DNA of 12,989 nt from Dehalococcoidia bacterium (GCA_007126855.1 SLAK01000039.1:1-12989), one strand, 5' to 3'; shown: positions 1 through 6,675, counted from the first letter of the stretch. The notes: generated from the letters alone by a model not told the origin. Numbers and translations are program-made.

Positions 1-2
1 AC

Positions 3-1190
3 CTCAATAACCTCAACTATGCCATCGACTACGGGGAAGGCACCTTCACCCTCCTGGATGAGCAGGGCAACCCGCTCACCGGCCTTATGCCCGGCGAAAC
101 CCTCGCCCTGCCTCAAGGAGCCCGCTACGAGGTGGTCGCCGGCGACACCGTCGAAAGCATCGCCGAGCAGCACAACGTCAGTGCCGCCCAGATCCGCAAC
201 ATGAACCAGGAGCTGCTCCAGCACTTCGACGACGATGAAGAGCTCGACGGCTTCCGCCGGCTCGAGTTGCCTGCGGAACCGGTCGTTGTCGTTGGCCCGG
301 CCGAAACCTGGGACGTCATCGCCGAGCGCTACGATGACCTCGACGGCGAAAGCCTCGCCCTGCTGAACGGCATGGATTTGACCGAGGATCCGCCTGCTGA
401 GTCCATCCTTGAACTCCCCGAAGACGCGCTCTACGTCGCCCAGGACCTGGATACCTTCGAGGAGATCGCCACCCGGCACCAGATCACCGTCGATGAGCTG
501 CTCGAACTCAACCCCCACGAAGAGCCTGAGCTCTTCCGGGCCCAGCTTATCCTCGATATGCCCGACGTCGACGCGTACGTCATCGATGGCCAGACCTTCG
601 ACGACCTCGCTGCAGGCTTCGGCAACGTCACCGGCGCGTCCCTTGCTCGCGCAAACGACTTTGGCCCCGGCGATACTGTCCGCGTCGGCACCCGCCTGCG
701 CCTCCCGGACGAAGCCTACGGCACCGCCCCCGCCGACACCATCAACATGGGCGTCGGCTGCGTCGAGCACGCCGTGCCGCGCGCCATCTACGCCCGCATC
801 ATCGGCGAAGACGTCGACGACGTAGACTTCCCGCCGGACGAGGCTCCTGAGGAATTCACCGACGAGCTGACCATCTTCTCCTACGACATTGACTGGGTCT
901 TCGACGCGGATGGCGAAGAGCTTCAGCCCAATCGCGGCGTCGTGAAAATCCGCCCTGGCACCACTGTCCGGTGGGATAACCAGGACACGGTCATGCATTC
1001 CGTCTCCGTTGGAGAAGAGACCTACGAGGCGCAGTTCATGCCCGGCGATACCTTCGATTTCACCTTTGAAGAGACGGGCCGCTTCCAGATTTGGTGTCTC
1101 TACCACCCCGAACAGGACGGCTACGTCTTCGTCGAAGTGGAGGAAGACGGCACAGACGATGAAGAAGACGAGGAGGAAGAGGAGCAATAA
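3..1190 (+). CDS. LysM-repeat protein with C-terminal amicyanin-like copper domain (5'-truncated)
   Basis: The reading frame is open from the first bases of the window, so the true start lies upstream; the ATG at 87 is internal. Numbering from that Met, four LysM-like repeats lie at about 12-62, 66-111, 115-158 and 163-207, and a partial repeat precedes them. LysM modules bind peptidoglycan or related glycans. A linker with one Cys (C225) follows, then a cupredoxin domain at about 259-352. It has the type I copper pattern: His304 in the TVMHSV strand and WCLYHPEQDG with Cys337 and His340. The spacing after His340 matches amicyanin, which puts Gln343 where the axial Met usually sits. The last residues form an acidic tail (DDEEDEEEEEQ). 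The role is probably an extracytoplasmic, cell-wall-associated copper or electron-transfer protein. A signal peptide would lie outside the window. The domain calls are firm; the function is inferred. Confidence 0.8.
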   Translation, partial: LNNLNYAIDYGEGTFTLLDEQGNPLTGLMPGETLALPQGARYEVVAGDTVESIAEQHNVSAAQIRNMNQELLQHFDDDEELDGFRRLELPAEPVVVVGPAETWDVIAERYDDLDGESLALLNGMDLTEDPPAESILELPEDALYVAQDLDTFEEIATRHQITVDELLELNPHEEPELFRAQLILDMPDVDAYVIDGQTFDDLAAGFGNVTGASLARANDFGPGDTVRVGTRLRLPDEAYGTAPADTINMGVGCVEHAVPRAIYARIIGEDVDDVDFPPDEAPEEFTDELTIFSYDIDWVFDADGEELQPNRGVVKIRPGTTVRWDNQDTVMHSVSVGEETYEAQFMPGDTFDFTFEETGRFQIWCLYHPEQDGYVFVEVEEDGTDDEEDEEEEEQ

Positions 1191-1209
1191 AACAGCGCCG
1201 GCTGTCACA

Positions 1210-1246
1210 AAACCGGGGGACGCGGATCAGGCGTCCGCCCCGGTTT
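1210..1246 (+). terminator. Terminator-like hairpin after the LysM-cupredoxin gene
   Basis: A perfect 9-bp outer stem (AAACCGGGG at 1210-1218 and CCCCGGTTT at 1238-1246) continues inward as GACGC/GCGTC after a 2-nt bulge. The T run after it is short (TTT inside the stem, then CCG). It sits 20 bp after the stop codon and just before a promoter, so it probably separates two transcription units. Confidence 0.6.
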
Positions 1247-1254
1247 CCGAAAGT

Positions 1255-1283
1255 TTGACGCTCTCCAAAGCGCTGCTTACGAT
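1255..1283 (+). promoter_or_regulatory. Sigma70-type promoter for the two mini-protein genes
   Basis: TTGACG (1255-1260), a 17-bp spacer, then TACGAT (1278-1283) make a near-consensus housekeeping promoter. It lies right after a terminator hairpin and gives a 5' leader of about 48 nt before the ATG at 1339. Confidence 0.65.
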
Positions 1284-1297
1284 TCCGAACTAAGAAC

Positions 1298-1311
1298 GGG
1301 GCCAAAGCCCC
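1298..1311 (+). promoter_or_regulatory. Small hairpin in the 5' leader
   Basis: GGGGC (1298-1302), loop CAAA, GCCCC (1307-1311) would form close to the predicted 5' end of the transcript. It may stabilise the mRNA. It has no T run and leaves the ribosome binding site AAGGGGG, upstream of 1339, free. Confidence 0.35.
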
Positions 1312-1338
1312 ACCAAGAGACTAAAAGGGGGAAACCTG

Positions 1339-1458
1339 ATGCCCGCACAGACTGGCAAGCGCTACGTCTGTCCCAAGTGCAACTCCGAATTCATCGTCAC
1401 CAAAGGTGGCGATGGCGACCTCACCTGCGGCGATACGCCGCTCGAACTCAAGAAATAG
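1339..1458 (+). CDS. Desulforedoxin-like mini-protein (39 aa) with three Cys
   Basis: The ATG at 1339 follows AAGGGGG at a normal distance and encodes 39 residues. The order of features is GKRY, CPKC (C11, C14), a hydrophobic strand, GGDGDL, then a single Cys (C30) followed by GD. This matches, as I remember it, the desulforedoxin or desulfoferrodoxin N-terminal pattern: Y-x-CxxC, a GG turn, L-x-CCG. Those proteins hold one iron with four Cys. Here the CC pair is a single Cys, so the site has only three. It could bind Zn or Fe with an outside ligand or as a dimer, or could be a plain zinc knuckle. It is the first gene of a two-gene operon with its paralogue 16 bp downstream. The promoter and terminators around it argue that it is a real gene despite its size. 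Confidence 0.7.
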   Translation: MPAQTGKRYVCPKCNSEFIVTKGGDGDLTCGDTPLELKK

Positions 1459-1474
1459 GGCGGGAGAAAACTCT

Positions 1475-1618
1475 ATGGCTGTGCAGCTTGGCAAGCGCTA
1501 CAAGGATGAAGACACCGGCATCGAGATCCTGGTCATCAAGCCCGGCGACTGTGACCTGAAAGTCAATGGCAAGGACATGGAACTCATGCAGCCCAAGGTC
1601 CTCCCTTCGGCCGATTAG
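1475..1618 (+). CDS. Metal-site-less paralogue of the desulforedoxin-like mini-protein (47 aa)
   Basis: The ATG at 1475 follows a purine-rich GGGAGAAAA site and encodes 47 residues. An in-frame upstream start at 1406 would run through the preceding gene and is not needed. The product aligns end to end with the 39-aa neighbour: MxxQxGKRY at the N-terminus, then DEDT where CPKC stands, a matching hydrophobic strand ending in IK, PGDCDL in place of GGDGDL, and NGKDME near the C-terminus, like the CGEDM end of desulforedoxin. All three metal-binding Cys positions are lost; the single Cys (C24) is elsewhere. The fold is probably kept with a new role, perhaps as a partner of the first protein. The function is unknown. 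Confidence 0.7.
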   Translation: MAVQLGKRYKDEDTGIEILVIKPGDCDLKVNGKDMELMQPKVLPSAD

Positions 1619-1641
1619 GCGCAAGCGCTTTAGCTAACCAG

Positions 1642-1668
1642 GGCCCCGGCAACGGGGCCTTTTTTCTT
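1642..1668 (+). terminator. Strong intrinsic terminator after the mini-protein operon
   Basis: GGCCCCG (1642-1648), loop GCAA, CGGGGCC (1653-1659), then TTTTTTCTT. This is a textbook Rho-independent terminator 23 bp after the stop at 1618. Confidence 0.92.
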
Positions 1669-1704
1669 GCCGGACAACCGCTGGTTGCCCGCATGTCCAC
1701 TGGG

Positions 1705-1710
1705 TACCAT
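1705..1710 (+). promoter_or_regulatory. Possible -10 element for a leaderless DUF1992 mRNA
   Basis: TACCAT ends six bases before the GTG at 1717, which would place transcription start on the start codon. There is no Shine-Dalgarno sequence. The -35 match is poor (TTGCCC at 1685-1690, spacer only 14), so this rests on the -10 hexamer and its distance. Confidence 0.3.
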
Positions 1711-1716
1711 CGATGC

Positions 1717-2193
1717 GTGAGCTACGAAGAACTTGTCGAATCGCGCATCCAGGAAGCCCTGTCTGCCGGCGCCTTTCGCAATCTCCCCGGCGAAGGCCGG
1801 CCCTTGCGCTCGTGGGACGAAGAACAGCTCGCAGGCGACCAGTGGCTCGGCTTTAAAGTGCTGCGCGATGCTGAAATGCTCCCCGAGTGGCTGCTCCTCG
1901 CACGCGAAATCGAACAGCACCGGGAAACACTGGACCAACTCGACCAGCGCCACGAAAACCTCGTCCTCGCCGCGCGGCAAGCGGGGCGGTGGGAACGGCT
2001 TATGCCGGTCGTCCAGCAGCTGCGCGCCGAATTCGAGCACGAAGCCCGCACCCTCCGCCGCAAACAGGACCGCTTCAACCACGACGCCCCGAACATCCGC
2101 CTCGAACGGCCCGGCATCTGGGTCGAATACCACCTCGAGCGGCTCGACAGCCGCATCTCGTGCCCGATCGAACTCCCTGGCGATCGCGGCTGA
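1717..2193 (+). CDS. DUF1992 (DnaJ-homologue subfamily C member 28 conserved domain) protein
   Basis: With the GTG start the protein is 158 residues. The N-terminus (SYEELVESRIQEAL, then FRNLPGEGRPL) is the DUF1992 signature, seen in bacterial YhdN-type proteins and in human DNAJC28, although no J domain is present here. The rest is charged and helical and ends with a basic and tryptophan-containing segment. The ATG at 1693 in the same frame would add eight residues (MSTGYHRC) that do not look like the family. The GTG aligns better with family N-termini as I recall them and fits the -10 hexamer just upstream. The gene lies between two terminated units and is probably transcribed alone. Its molecular role is unknown in the family. 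Confidence 0.8.
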   Translation: MSYEELVESRIQEALSAGAFRNLPGEGRPLRSWDEEQLAGDQWLGFKVLRDAEMLPEWLLLAREIEQHRETLDQLDQRHENLVLAARQAGRWERLMPVVQQLRAEFEHEARTLRRKQDRFNHDAPNIRLERPGIWVEYHLERLDSRISCPIELPGDRG

Positions 2194-2206
2194 GCAAAGC
2201 TCTGTG

Positions 2207-2212
2207 TATACT
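2207..2212 (+). promoter_or_regulatory. Candidate -10 element for rpsU
   Basis: TATACT lies 13 bp after the DUF1992 stop codon, preceded by TGTG. No clear -35 hexamer is visible 17 bp upstream. A start near 2219 would give a leader of about 56 nt before the rpsU start. Confidence 0.45.
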
Positions 2213-2224
2213 GTCCCGGTGTCT

Positions 2225-2239
2225 GCCGCAAAAAGCGGC
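2225..2239 (+). promoter_or_regulatory. Hairpin in the rpsU leader
   Basis: GCCGC (2225-2229), loop AAAAA, GCGGC (2235-2239), close to the predicted 5' end of the rpsU mRNA. Ribosomal protein leaders often carry control structures; this one is small and any control role is inference. Confidence 0.4.
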
Positions 2240-2274
2240 GAATCCAGGCCTGAAGGTGGGGTGAGCGGACTCGA

Positions 2275-2490
2275 TTGGCTGAAGTTATCATAGGCGACAA
2301 CGAACCGTTTGAATCTGCGCTCAAGCGCTTCAACAAGCGCGTCCAGCAGGATGGCATCCTTTCTGAGGCGCGCCGGCGCGAACACTACGAAAAACCAAGT
2401 GTGAAGCGCAAGAAGAAAGAAGCGGCCCGCCTCCGCAAGCTGCGCAAAAAGCAGCTCCGAAGCGAGCAGCGAGCAGCAGCCCGGCGGTAA
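2275..2490 (+). CDS. rpsU: 30S ribosomal protein S21 (bS21)
   Basis: The 71-residue basic protein has the S21 pattern: EVIIGDNEPFESALKRF, a Cys-free loop, then ILSEARRREHYEKPSVKRKKK and a Lys/Arg-rich helical tail. S21 binds the small ribosomal subunit near the mRNA exit platform and takes part in initiation. The start is TTG: a stop at 2251 closes the frame upstream and there is no ATG or GTG in frame. A purine run (GAAGGTGGGG, 2252-2261) lies 13 bases before it, a long spacing. The gene has its own leader hairpin and a strong terminator, and is followed by a GatB/YqeY gene, as in several other bacteria. Confidence 0.93.
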   Translation: MAEVIIGDNEPFESALKRFNKRVQQDGILSEARRREHYEKPSVKRKKKEAARLRKLRKKQLRSEQRAAARR

Positions 2491-2506
2491 TCGCGGACAA
2501 CACCTG

Positions 2507-2533
2507 GCCCGGGATGTCCCGGGCTTTTCTTTT
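2507..2533 (+). terminator. Intrinsic terminator after rpsU
   Basis: GCCCGGGA (2507-2514), loop TG, TCCCGGGC (2517-2524), then TTTTCTTTT. It is a perfect 8-bp stem with a T run, only 11 bp before the next gene, so the GatB/YqeY gene is expressed by read-through or from a promoter within or after the hairpin. Confidence 0.9.
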
Positions 2534-2544
2534 GGGATGGATGC

Positions 2545-2997
2545 ATGTCGCAACTCGAAGCCCAGATCCAGGACGACCTGAAACGGGCCATGCGCGAGCG
2601 CGATGCCACGAGCCGCGATGCCCTGCGCCTGCTCGTCGCCGCACTCACCAACGCCCGCATCGAGGCGCGGGGGGAGCTGGATGACGCCGCCGTGCTCGGA
2701 GTCGTCCAGAAGCAGGTGAAGCAGCGCCGTGAAAGCATCGCAGAATTCGAAAAGGCCGGCCGCCAGGATTTGGTCGACAAAGAACGCGCCGAACTCGACG
2801 TGTTCGAACGCTACATGCCCCAGCAAGCCTCCCGCGAAGAGATCGAAGAGGCCGCCCGAAAGATCATCGCTGAAACGGGCGCCTCCGGCCCCCGCGATAT
2901 CGGCAAAGTCATGCCCGTCCTCGTGAAGCAGTTCGCCGGGCGCGCCGACGGCCGCCAGATCAACGACATCGTCCGTTCCCTCATCGGAGAGGCGTGA
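2545..2997 (+). CDS. yqeY: GatB/YqeY domain-containing protein
   Basis: The 150-residue protein covers the full YqeY family length. It has an N-terminal helical half (LEAQIQDDLKRAMRERD, LRLLVAALTNARIE) and a C-terminal half with YMPQQAS, the GPRDIGKVMPVL segment and DGRQINDIVRSLI. The C-terminal part is related to the tail domain of GatB, the tRNA-dependent amidotransferase subunit that helps bind tRNA. Free-standing YqeY has no settled reaction; a tRNA-linked role is a family-based guess. The ATG at 2545 has a weak GGGATGG site before it. The stop codon overlaps the GTG of the next gene (GTGA), so the two are translationally coupled. Confidence 0.9.
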   Translation: MSQLEAQIQDDLKRAMRERDATSRDALRLLVAALTNARIEARGELDDAAVLGVVQKQVKQRRESIAEFEKAGRQDLVDKERAELDVFERYMPQQASREEIEEAARKIIAETGASGPRDIGKVMPVLVKQFAGRADGRQINDIVRSLIGEA

Positions 2998-3713
2998 CCG
3001 TCCAGGCCATCCTCTTCGACTGGACCGGCACGCTCGCCTATCTCGACCGCCGGCATGCCCGCGACCCCGTCGCCGCAGTCTGCGCCGAAGTCGAACGGCA
3101 CACCGCACAGCTTGCCCCCGGATCCCCCGACCGGCTCCGTGACTCCTTCCGCCGACTCATGCAGCAATACGGCGACAACATCTCCCTGCAGGAATTCGTC
3201 CGGCGCGCCTGTGGCGGTTCCGGCCTTGAGCTCGACCCGCAAACGCTCGCCGCCGCAGCCCGGGCCTTTGGACGCGCGCTCATGGCCGGGCAGGTGCTGT
3301 ACGACGACGCCCGCGCCATGCTTTCCTCGCTCAAATACCGCGGCTACCGCCTGGCAATCGTCTCCAACCTCGTCGTGCCGGCCCACTATGTCAGCGACCA
3401 CCTCCGTGACCTTGGCGCTGCCAGCTACATCGACGCTATCGCCACCTCCGGCGACGTCGGCCACGCCAAGCCACACCCCGCGCCATTCCGCCGGGCACTG
3501 GAACTGCTCGATGTCAGCCCCTCCGACGCCCTCGCCGTTGGCGACAGCGTCGAAACGGACATCGAAGGGGCCAGCGCAGCCGGCATTCCCTGCGTTCTCC
3601 TCGACCGCCGGGATCGCCATCCTGATTGCCCCGTCCCTCGCATTACCAGGCTCACCGGGCTGAATGGCATCCTTGGCGAAGGTCCCGCTGACCGCATGCC
3701 GGGGCCTTGGTGA
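2994..3713 (+). CDS. HAD-family hydrolase with DWT motif I
   Basis: The 239-residue protein has all four HAD motifs: FDWTGTL (nucleophile Asp9), IVSN (Ser124), HAKPHP (Lys159) and GDSVETDIEGA (Asp184, Asp189). An alpha-helical cap lies between motifs I and II, as in subfamily IA. Motif I has Thr11 where most phosphatases of the family have the second, acid-base Asp. The same replacement is normal in P-type ATPases (DKTGT); phosphonatase has Ala there. So simple phosphatase activity is not assured and the substrate is unknown. The GTG start overlaps the yqeY stop by four bases, and GGAGAGG (2986-2992) is its binding site. The gene ends 29 bp before the next start. Confidence 0.87.
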   Translation: MTVQAILFDWTGTLAYLDRRHARDPVAAVCAEVERHTAQLAPGSPDRLRDSFRRLMQQYGDNISLQEFVRRACGGSGLELDPQTLAAAARAFGRALMAGQVLYDDARAMLSSLKYRGYRLAIVSNLVVPAHYVSDHLRDLGAASYIDAIATSGDVGHAKPHPAPFRRALELLDVSPSDALAVGDSVETDIEGASAAGIPCVLLDRRDRHPDCPVPRITRLTGLNGILGEGPADRMPGPW

Positions 3714-3718
3714 CCCTT

Positions 3719-3727
3719 TGCTATCAT
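3719..3727 (+). promoter_or_regulatory. Extended -10 promoter for the 7TM-HD gene
   Basis: TGCTATCAT is an extended -10 element (TG-n-TATCAT). It would start transcription near 3734, about nine bases before the ATG at 3743. No -35 box or Shine-Dalgarno sequence is seen. Confidence 0.5.
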
Positions 3728-3742
3728 GCAAACACATAACCT

Positions 3743-5902
3743 ATGCTTCGCCGGCGTCCTCGTCCCATAGTTTCCCGTTGGATGGCAGCGCTCTTCGCGC
3801 TTATCGTCGCTGTGCCTGCGGCACTTGTCGTTGTGCCCCTGTGGAGCGCCGACGACGGCCTGTCTGAAGGCTCTCGCGCCCCGCGTGACCTCATAGCCCG
3901 CCGAGACGCGCAATACGAATCCCAGGTCCTGACAGAGCGCGCACGCGACGAGGCCGCCGCCGAAGTCGCGCCGGTCCTCTATCCCGTTGACCCTGCTGCC
4001 CGCGCGGAGCAGAAGGAAGCCCTCGATGCTTTCCTCGAAGAGGTCAGCGCCGTCCGCGGCGAATCAGGTCTGTCCACACAACAGCGGCTGCAACGCCTCG
4101 AACCCATCGCCGAAGGGTTGCAGCTTACACAGGCCGCTCTCACCGCGCTCGCATCCGTCTCCGATGAAGACTTCCAGGCACTGGAAACCACCGTCCGCCA
4201 AAGCGTGGAAACCCTCATGAGCCAGCCCATCCATGAGGATGGCATGATCGGCCGGGCCATCGAACAGCATCTCGCCGCCTTGAACCCGCGCCCAGAAGAC
4301 CCGCAGGTGGAGACAGCGCTGCGCGAATTGCTGCGCAACTTCGTCGCCGTCAACACCGAGATCAACATTGAGCGCACCGAAGAGCTGCGCGAAAACGCCA
4401 GGGCCAATGTGTCCCCGGTCATCAGCACCTGGACCGCCGGCCAGACCATCGTGTCCGAAGGCAGCATCATCACCGAATCCAACGTCGAGGCCCTGCGCGA
4501 AACCGGCGTCATCGATACCGCGCTCGAGCCTTACGATGTCGCCGCTGGATTGCTTGGCGCCCTTGCCCTCGGGCTCCTGCTGGGCGTCTACGTCTACCAG
4601 TTCCAGCCCATCCCCCCGCCTGCCACCAGGCGCCTCTTCCTCATGGCATTCGCCATTGTCGTCACCCTCGTAGCCGTTCGCTTCATCCTGCCCGGCCTCT
4701 TACCAGATGCCGATACCCGCTACATCGCCTTCATGGTGCCCGTCGCCGCGGCCGCCATGGTTGCCGCCTCCTTTGCCGATCTGCAGTTCGGTGTCGTCGT
4801 GGCCGTTGGCGTCGGGCTTTTCGCCGCCTTCATCGGCGCCACCGCCCCCGAGATCCCCGGCGCGGGCTTCGCCTCCTCGCTTGAAGCGCTCGAAGTCGGC
4901 GCCGTGTTCACCGCGGCAGGACTCGCGGGCGCCAGCACCGTCTATCGCGCTGAGCGCCTCTCACGCTATGTCCTTGCTTCCATCGCTGTCGCTGCCGCAA
5001 CCGCCCTGGTGCTGCTCATTTTCTGGATGCTCCAGAACCCACAGGGACACGAATCCCTCGCCTGGATTGGCGCCGCCGCCGCCGTCAACGGTGTGAGCGC
5101 ATCCGTCATCACCGTCGGCATGTTTGTCGTCCTCGCAATGGTCTTCGGCGTCACCACCCGCCTGCAGCTCATGGAGCTGGCCCAATCCAACAGCCCGCTC
5201 ATGCAGCGCCTCCAGGACGAGGCGCCCGGCACCTATCACCACAGCATGATGGTCGGCGCCCTCGCCGAACGCGCCGCCGAACAGGTCGGAGCCGACGCCC
5301 TCATTACCCGCGCCGGCGCCTACTACCACGACATCGGCAAGCTCGTGCAACCCCACTTCTACATCGAAAACATCGTCGATGAGCACAGCCCGCACGACGC
5401 GATGCCCCCGCGCGAAAGCGCCAAACGCATCATCGAACACGTCACCAATGGCATGGAACTCGCCAGGCAGCACCGCCTGCCAGGCGTCGTCCGCGATTTC
5501 ATCCCCCAGCACCACGGCACCCGCCTCGTAACATTCTTTTACCGCAAGGCCATCAACAGCGGCGAAACACCCAACGCCGCCGACTTCGCCTATGCGGGCC
5601 CTCGCCCGCGCACCAAGGAAGCCGCCATCGTCATGCTCGCCGACTCCTGCGAGGCGGTCGTCCGCGCTGGCGACGACCGTGGCCCAGAGCAAATCAATGC
5701 CGTCGTCGACGCCATCTTTGCCGAGCGCCTCGCAGAAGGACAGCTCGACGAGTGCGACATCACCATGCGCGAACTCCAGGCAGTCGCCGCAAGCTTCAAG
5801 GCCACCCTGCGCGCCGTCTATCACAAGCGCATTGAATATCCCGCGCCTGCCGCCGACGAAACCGAGGTCACTGTAGGCGCCAACCCGGCGCCCGGCGCGT
5901 AA
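3743..5902 (+). CDS. pgpH: PgpH-type 7TM HD-domain phosphohydrolase (likely c-di-AMP phosphodiesterase)
   Basis: The 719-residue protein has the full architecture of the PgpH/YqfF family: an N-terminal membrane anchor (about 13-33), a large outside domain rich in charged helices (about 35-262), seven membrane segments (about 265-472) and a cytosolic HD domain (about 495-660). The HD motifs are intact: TYHHS (His499/500), YYHDIGK (His529-Asp530), the IIEHVTNG segment, QHHGT, and AIVMLADSCEA near the end. In characterised members this domain cleaves the second messenger c-di-AMP, and the outside domain is thought to sense a signal. In many Firmicutes the gene is next to ybeY; here it is followed by purQ after 71 bp. 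No ribosome binding site is visible; an extended -10 lies 16 bp before the ATG. Substrate assignment is by family only. Confidence 0.9.
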   Translation: MLRRRPRPIVSRWMAALFALIVAVPAALVVVPLWSADDGLSEGSRAPRDLIARRDAQYESQVLTERARDEAAAEVAPVLYPVDPAARAEQKEALDAFLEEVSAVRGESGLSTQQRLQRLEPIAEGLQLTQAALTALASVSDEDFQALETTVRQSVETLMSQPIHEDGMIGRAIEQHLAALNPRPEDPQVETALRELLRNFVAVNTEINIERTEELRENARANVSPVISTWTAGQTIVSEGSIITESNVEALRETGVIDTALEPYDVAAGLLGALALGLLLGVYVYQFQPIPPPATRRLFLMAFAIVVTLVAVRFILPGLLPDADTRYIAFMVPVAAAAMVAASFADLQFGVVVAVGVGLFAAFIGATAPEIPGAGFASSLEALEVGAVFTAAGLAGASTVYRAERLSRYVLASIAVAAATALVLLIFWMLQNPQGHESLAWIGAAAAVNGVSASVITVGMFVVLAMVFGVTTRLQLMELAQSNSPLMQRLQDEAPGTYHHSMMVGALAERAAEQVGADALITRAGAYYHDIGKLVQPHFYIENIVDEHSPHDAMPPRESAKRIIEHVTNGMELARQHRLPGVVRDFIPQHHGTRLVTFFYRKAINSGETPNAADFAYAGPRPRTKEAAIVMLADSCEAVVRAGDDRGPEQINAVVDAIFAERLAEGQLDECDITMRELQAVAASFKATLRAVYHKRIEYPAPAADETEVTVGANPAPGA

Positions 5903-5973
5903 CTCGCCACCGCCGTTCGACGCTCAATGTTGCCGCGATGCATACTGGCAGCGGCACGGAGGTTTGATTGCCC

Positions 5974-6675
5974 ATGCGCTTTGCCATCGTCCGCTTCCCC
6001 GGCACCTGGAGCGATCGCGACTGCCACCACGTGCTCCACAACGTGCTCGGCCAGGAAGCCGACATCCTCTGGCACCGCGAAACCAGCCTCTCTGGCTATG
6101 ACGCCGTGGTCCTTCCCGGGGGCTTCTCCTATGGCGACTACCTGCGCTGCGGCGCCATCGCCCGCTTCTCGCCCATCATGGAGTCGGTCATCGCCTTCGC
6201 AGAAGCAGGCCGGCCGGTCATTGGCATCTGCAACGGCTTCCAGGTCCTCTGCGAAAGCCACCTGCTGCCCGGCGCCCTCATGCGCAACGACAGCCTGGAG
6301 TTCCGCTGCGAATGGATACATCTCCGCCGTGAGGGCGCATCAACACCCTGGGCCGATGGCATCGCGAGCGGCCAGGTGCTGAACGTCCCCATCAGCCACA
6401 ACGACGGCAACTACTTCGCCGATGACGCCACGCTCGACGAACTCGAAAGCTCCGGCCGCGTCATCTTCCGCTATTGCGACGAGCGCGGCGATGTCACGCC
6501 TGCCGCCAACCCCAACGGCAGCGTCCGCAACATCGCGGGCATCATCAATGCGCGCGGCAACGTGCTCGGCATGATGCCCCACCCTGAGCGCGCAGGCGAA
6601 ACCATCGTCGGCGGCACCGACGGTAACCTCATCTGGCAGAGCATTATCGAGCACGCGTTGCAAACCGCGAGCTGA
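5974..6675 (+). CDS. purQ: Phosphoribosylformylglycinamidine synthase, glutaminase subunit PurQ
   Basis: The 233-residue class I glutamine amidotransferase frees ammonia from glutamine for FGAM synthase, the fourth step of purine synthesis, working with PurL and normally PurS. It shows LPGGFSYGDYLRCGAIARF (oxyanion region), GICNGFQ with the catalytic Cys86, and MMPHPER with His203 and Glu205. Length and order match the stand-alone PurQ family. The ATG at 5974 aligns with family N-termini and lies 11 bp after GGAGG (5958-5962); a TTG two codons upstream at 5968 is also in frame but closer to the site. No purS lies before or after it. Its partner purL is 1.5 kb downstream behind two membrane-protein genes. 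Confidence 0.95.
   Translation: MRFAIVRFPGTWSDRDCHHVLHNVLGQEADILWHRETSLSGYDAVVLPGGFSYGDYLRCGAIARFSPIMESVIAFAEAGRPVIGICNGFQVLCESHLLPGALMRNDSLEFRCEWIHLRREGASTPWADGIASGQVLNVPISHNDGNYFADDATLDELESSGRVIFRYCDERGDVTPAANPNGSVRNIAGIINARGNVLGMMPHPERAGETIVGGTDGNLIWQSIIEHALQTAS

Noticed and set aside
1630..3108. A 492-aa open frame on the minus strand
   Set aside because: It lies antisense to DUF1992, rpsU, yqeY and part of the HAD gene, all with clear family signatures, and would read through a strong terminator. The biased GC-rich code opens such frames.
5903..5973. A hidden purS between the 7TM-HD gene and purQ
   Set aside because: The gap is 71 bp, far too short for the roughly 80-residue PurS, and no overlapping frame resembles it.
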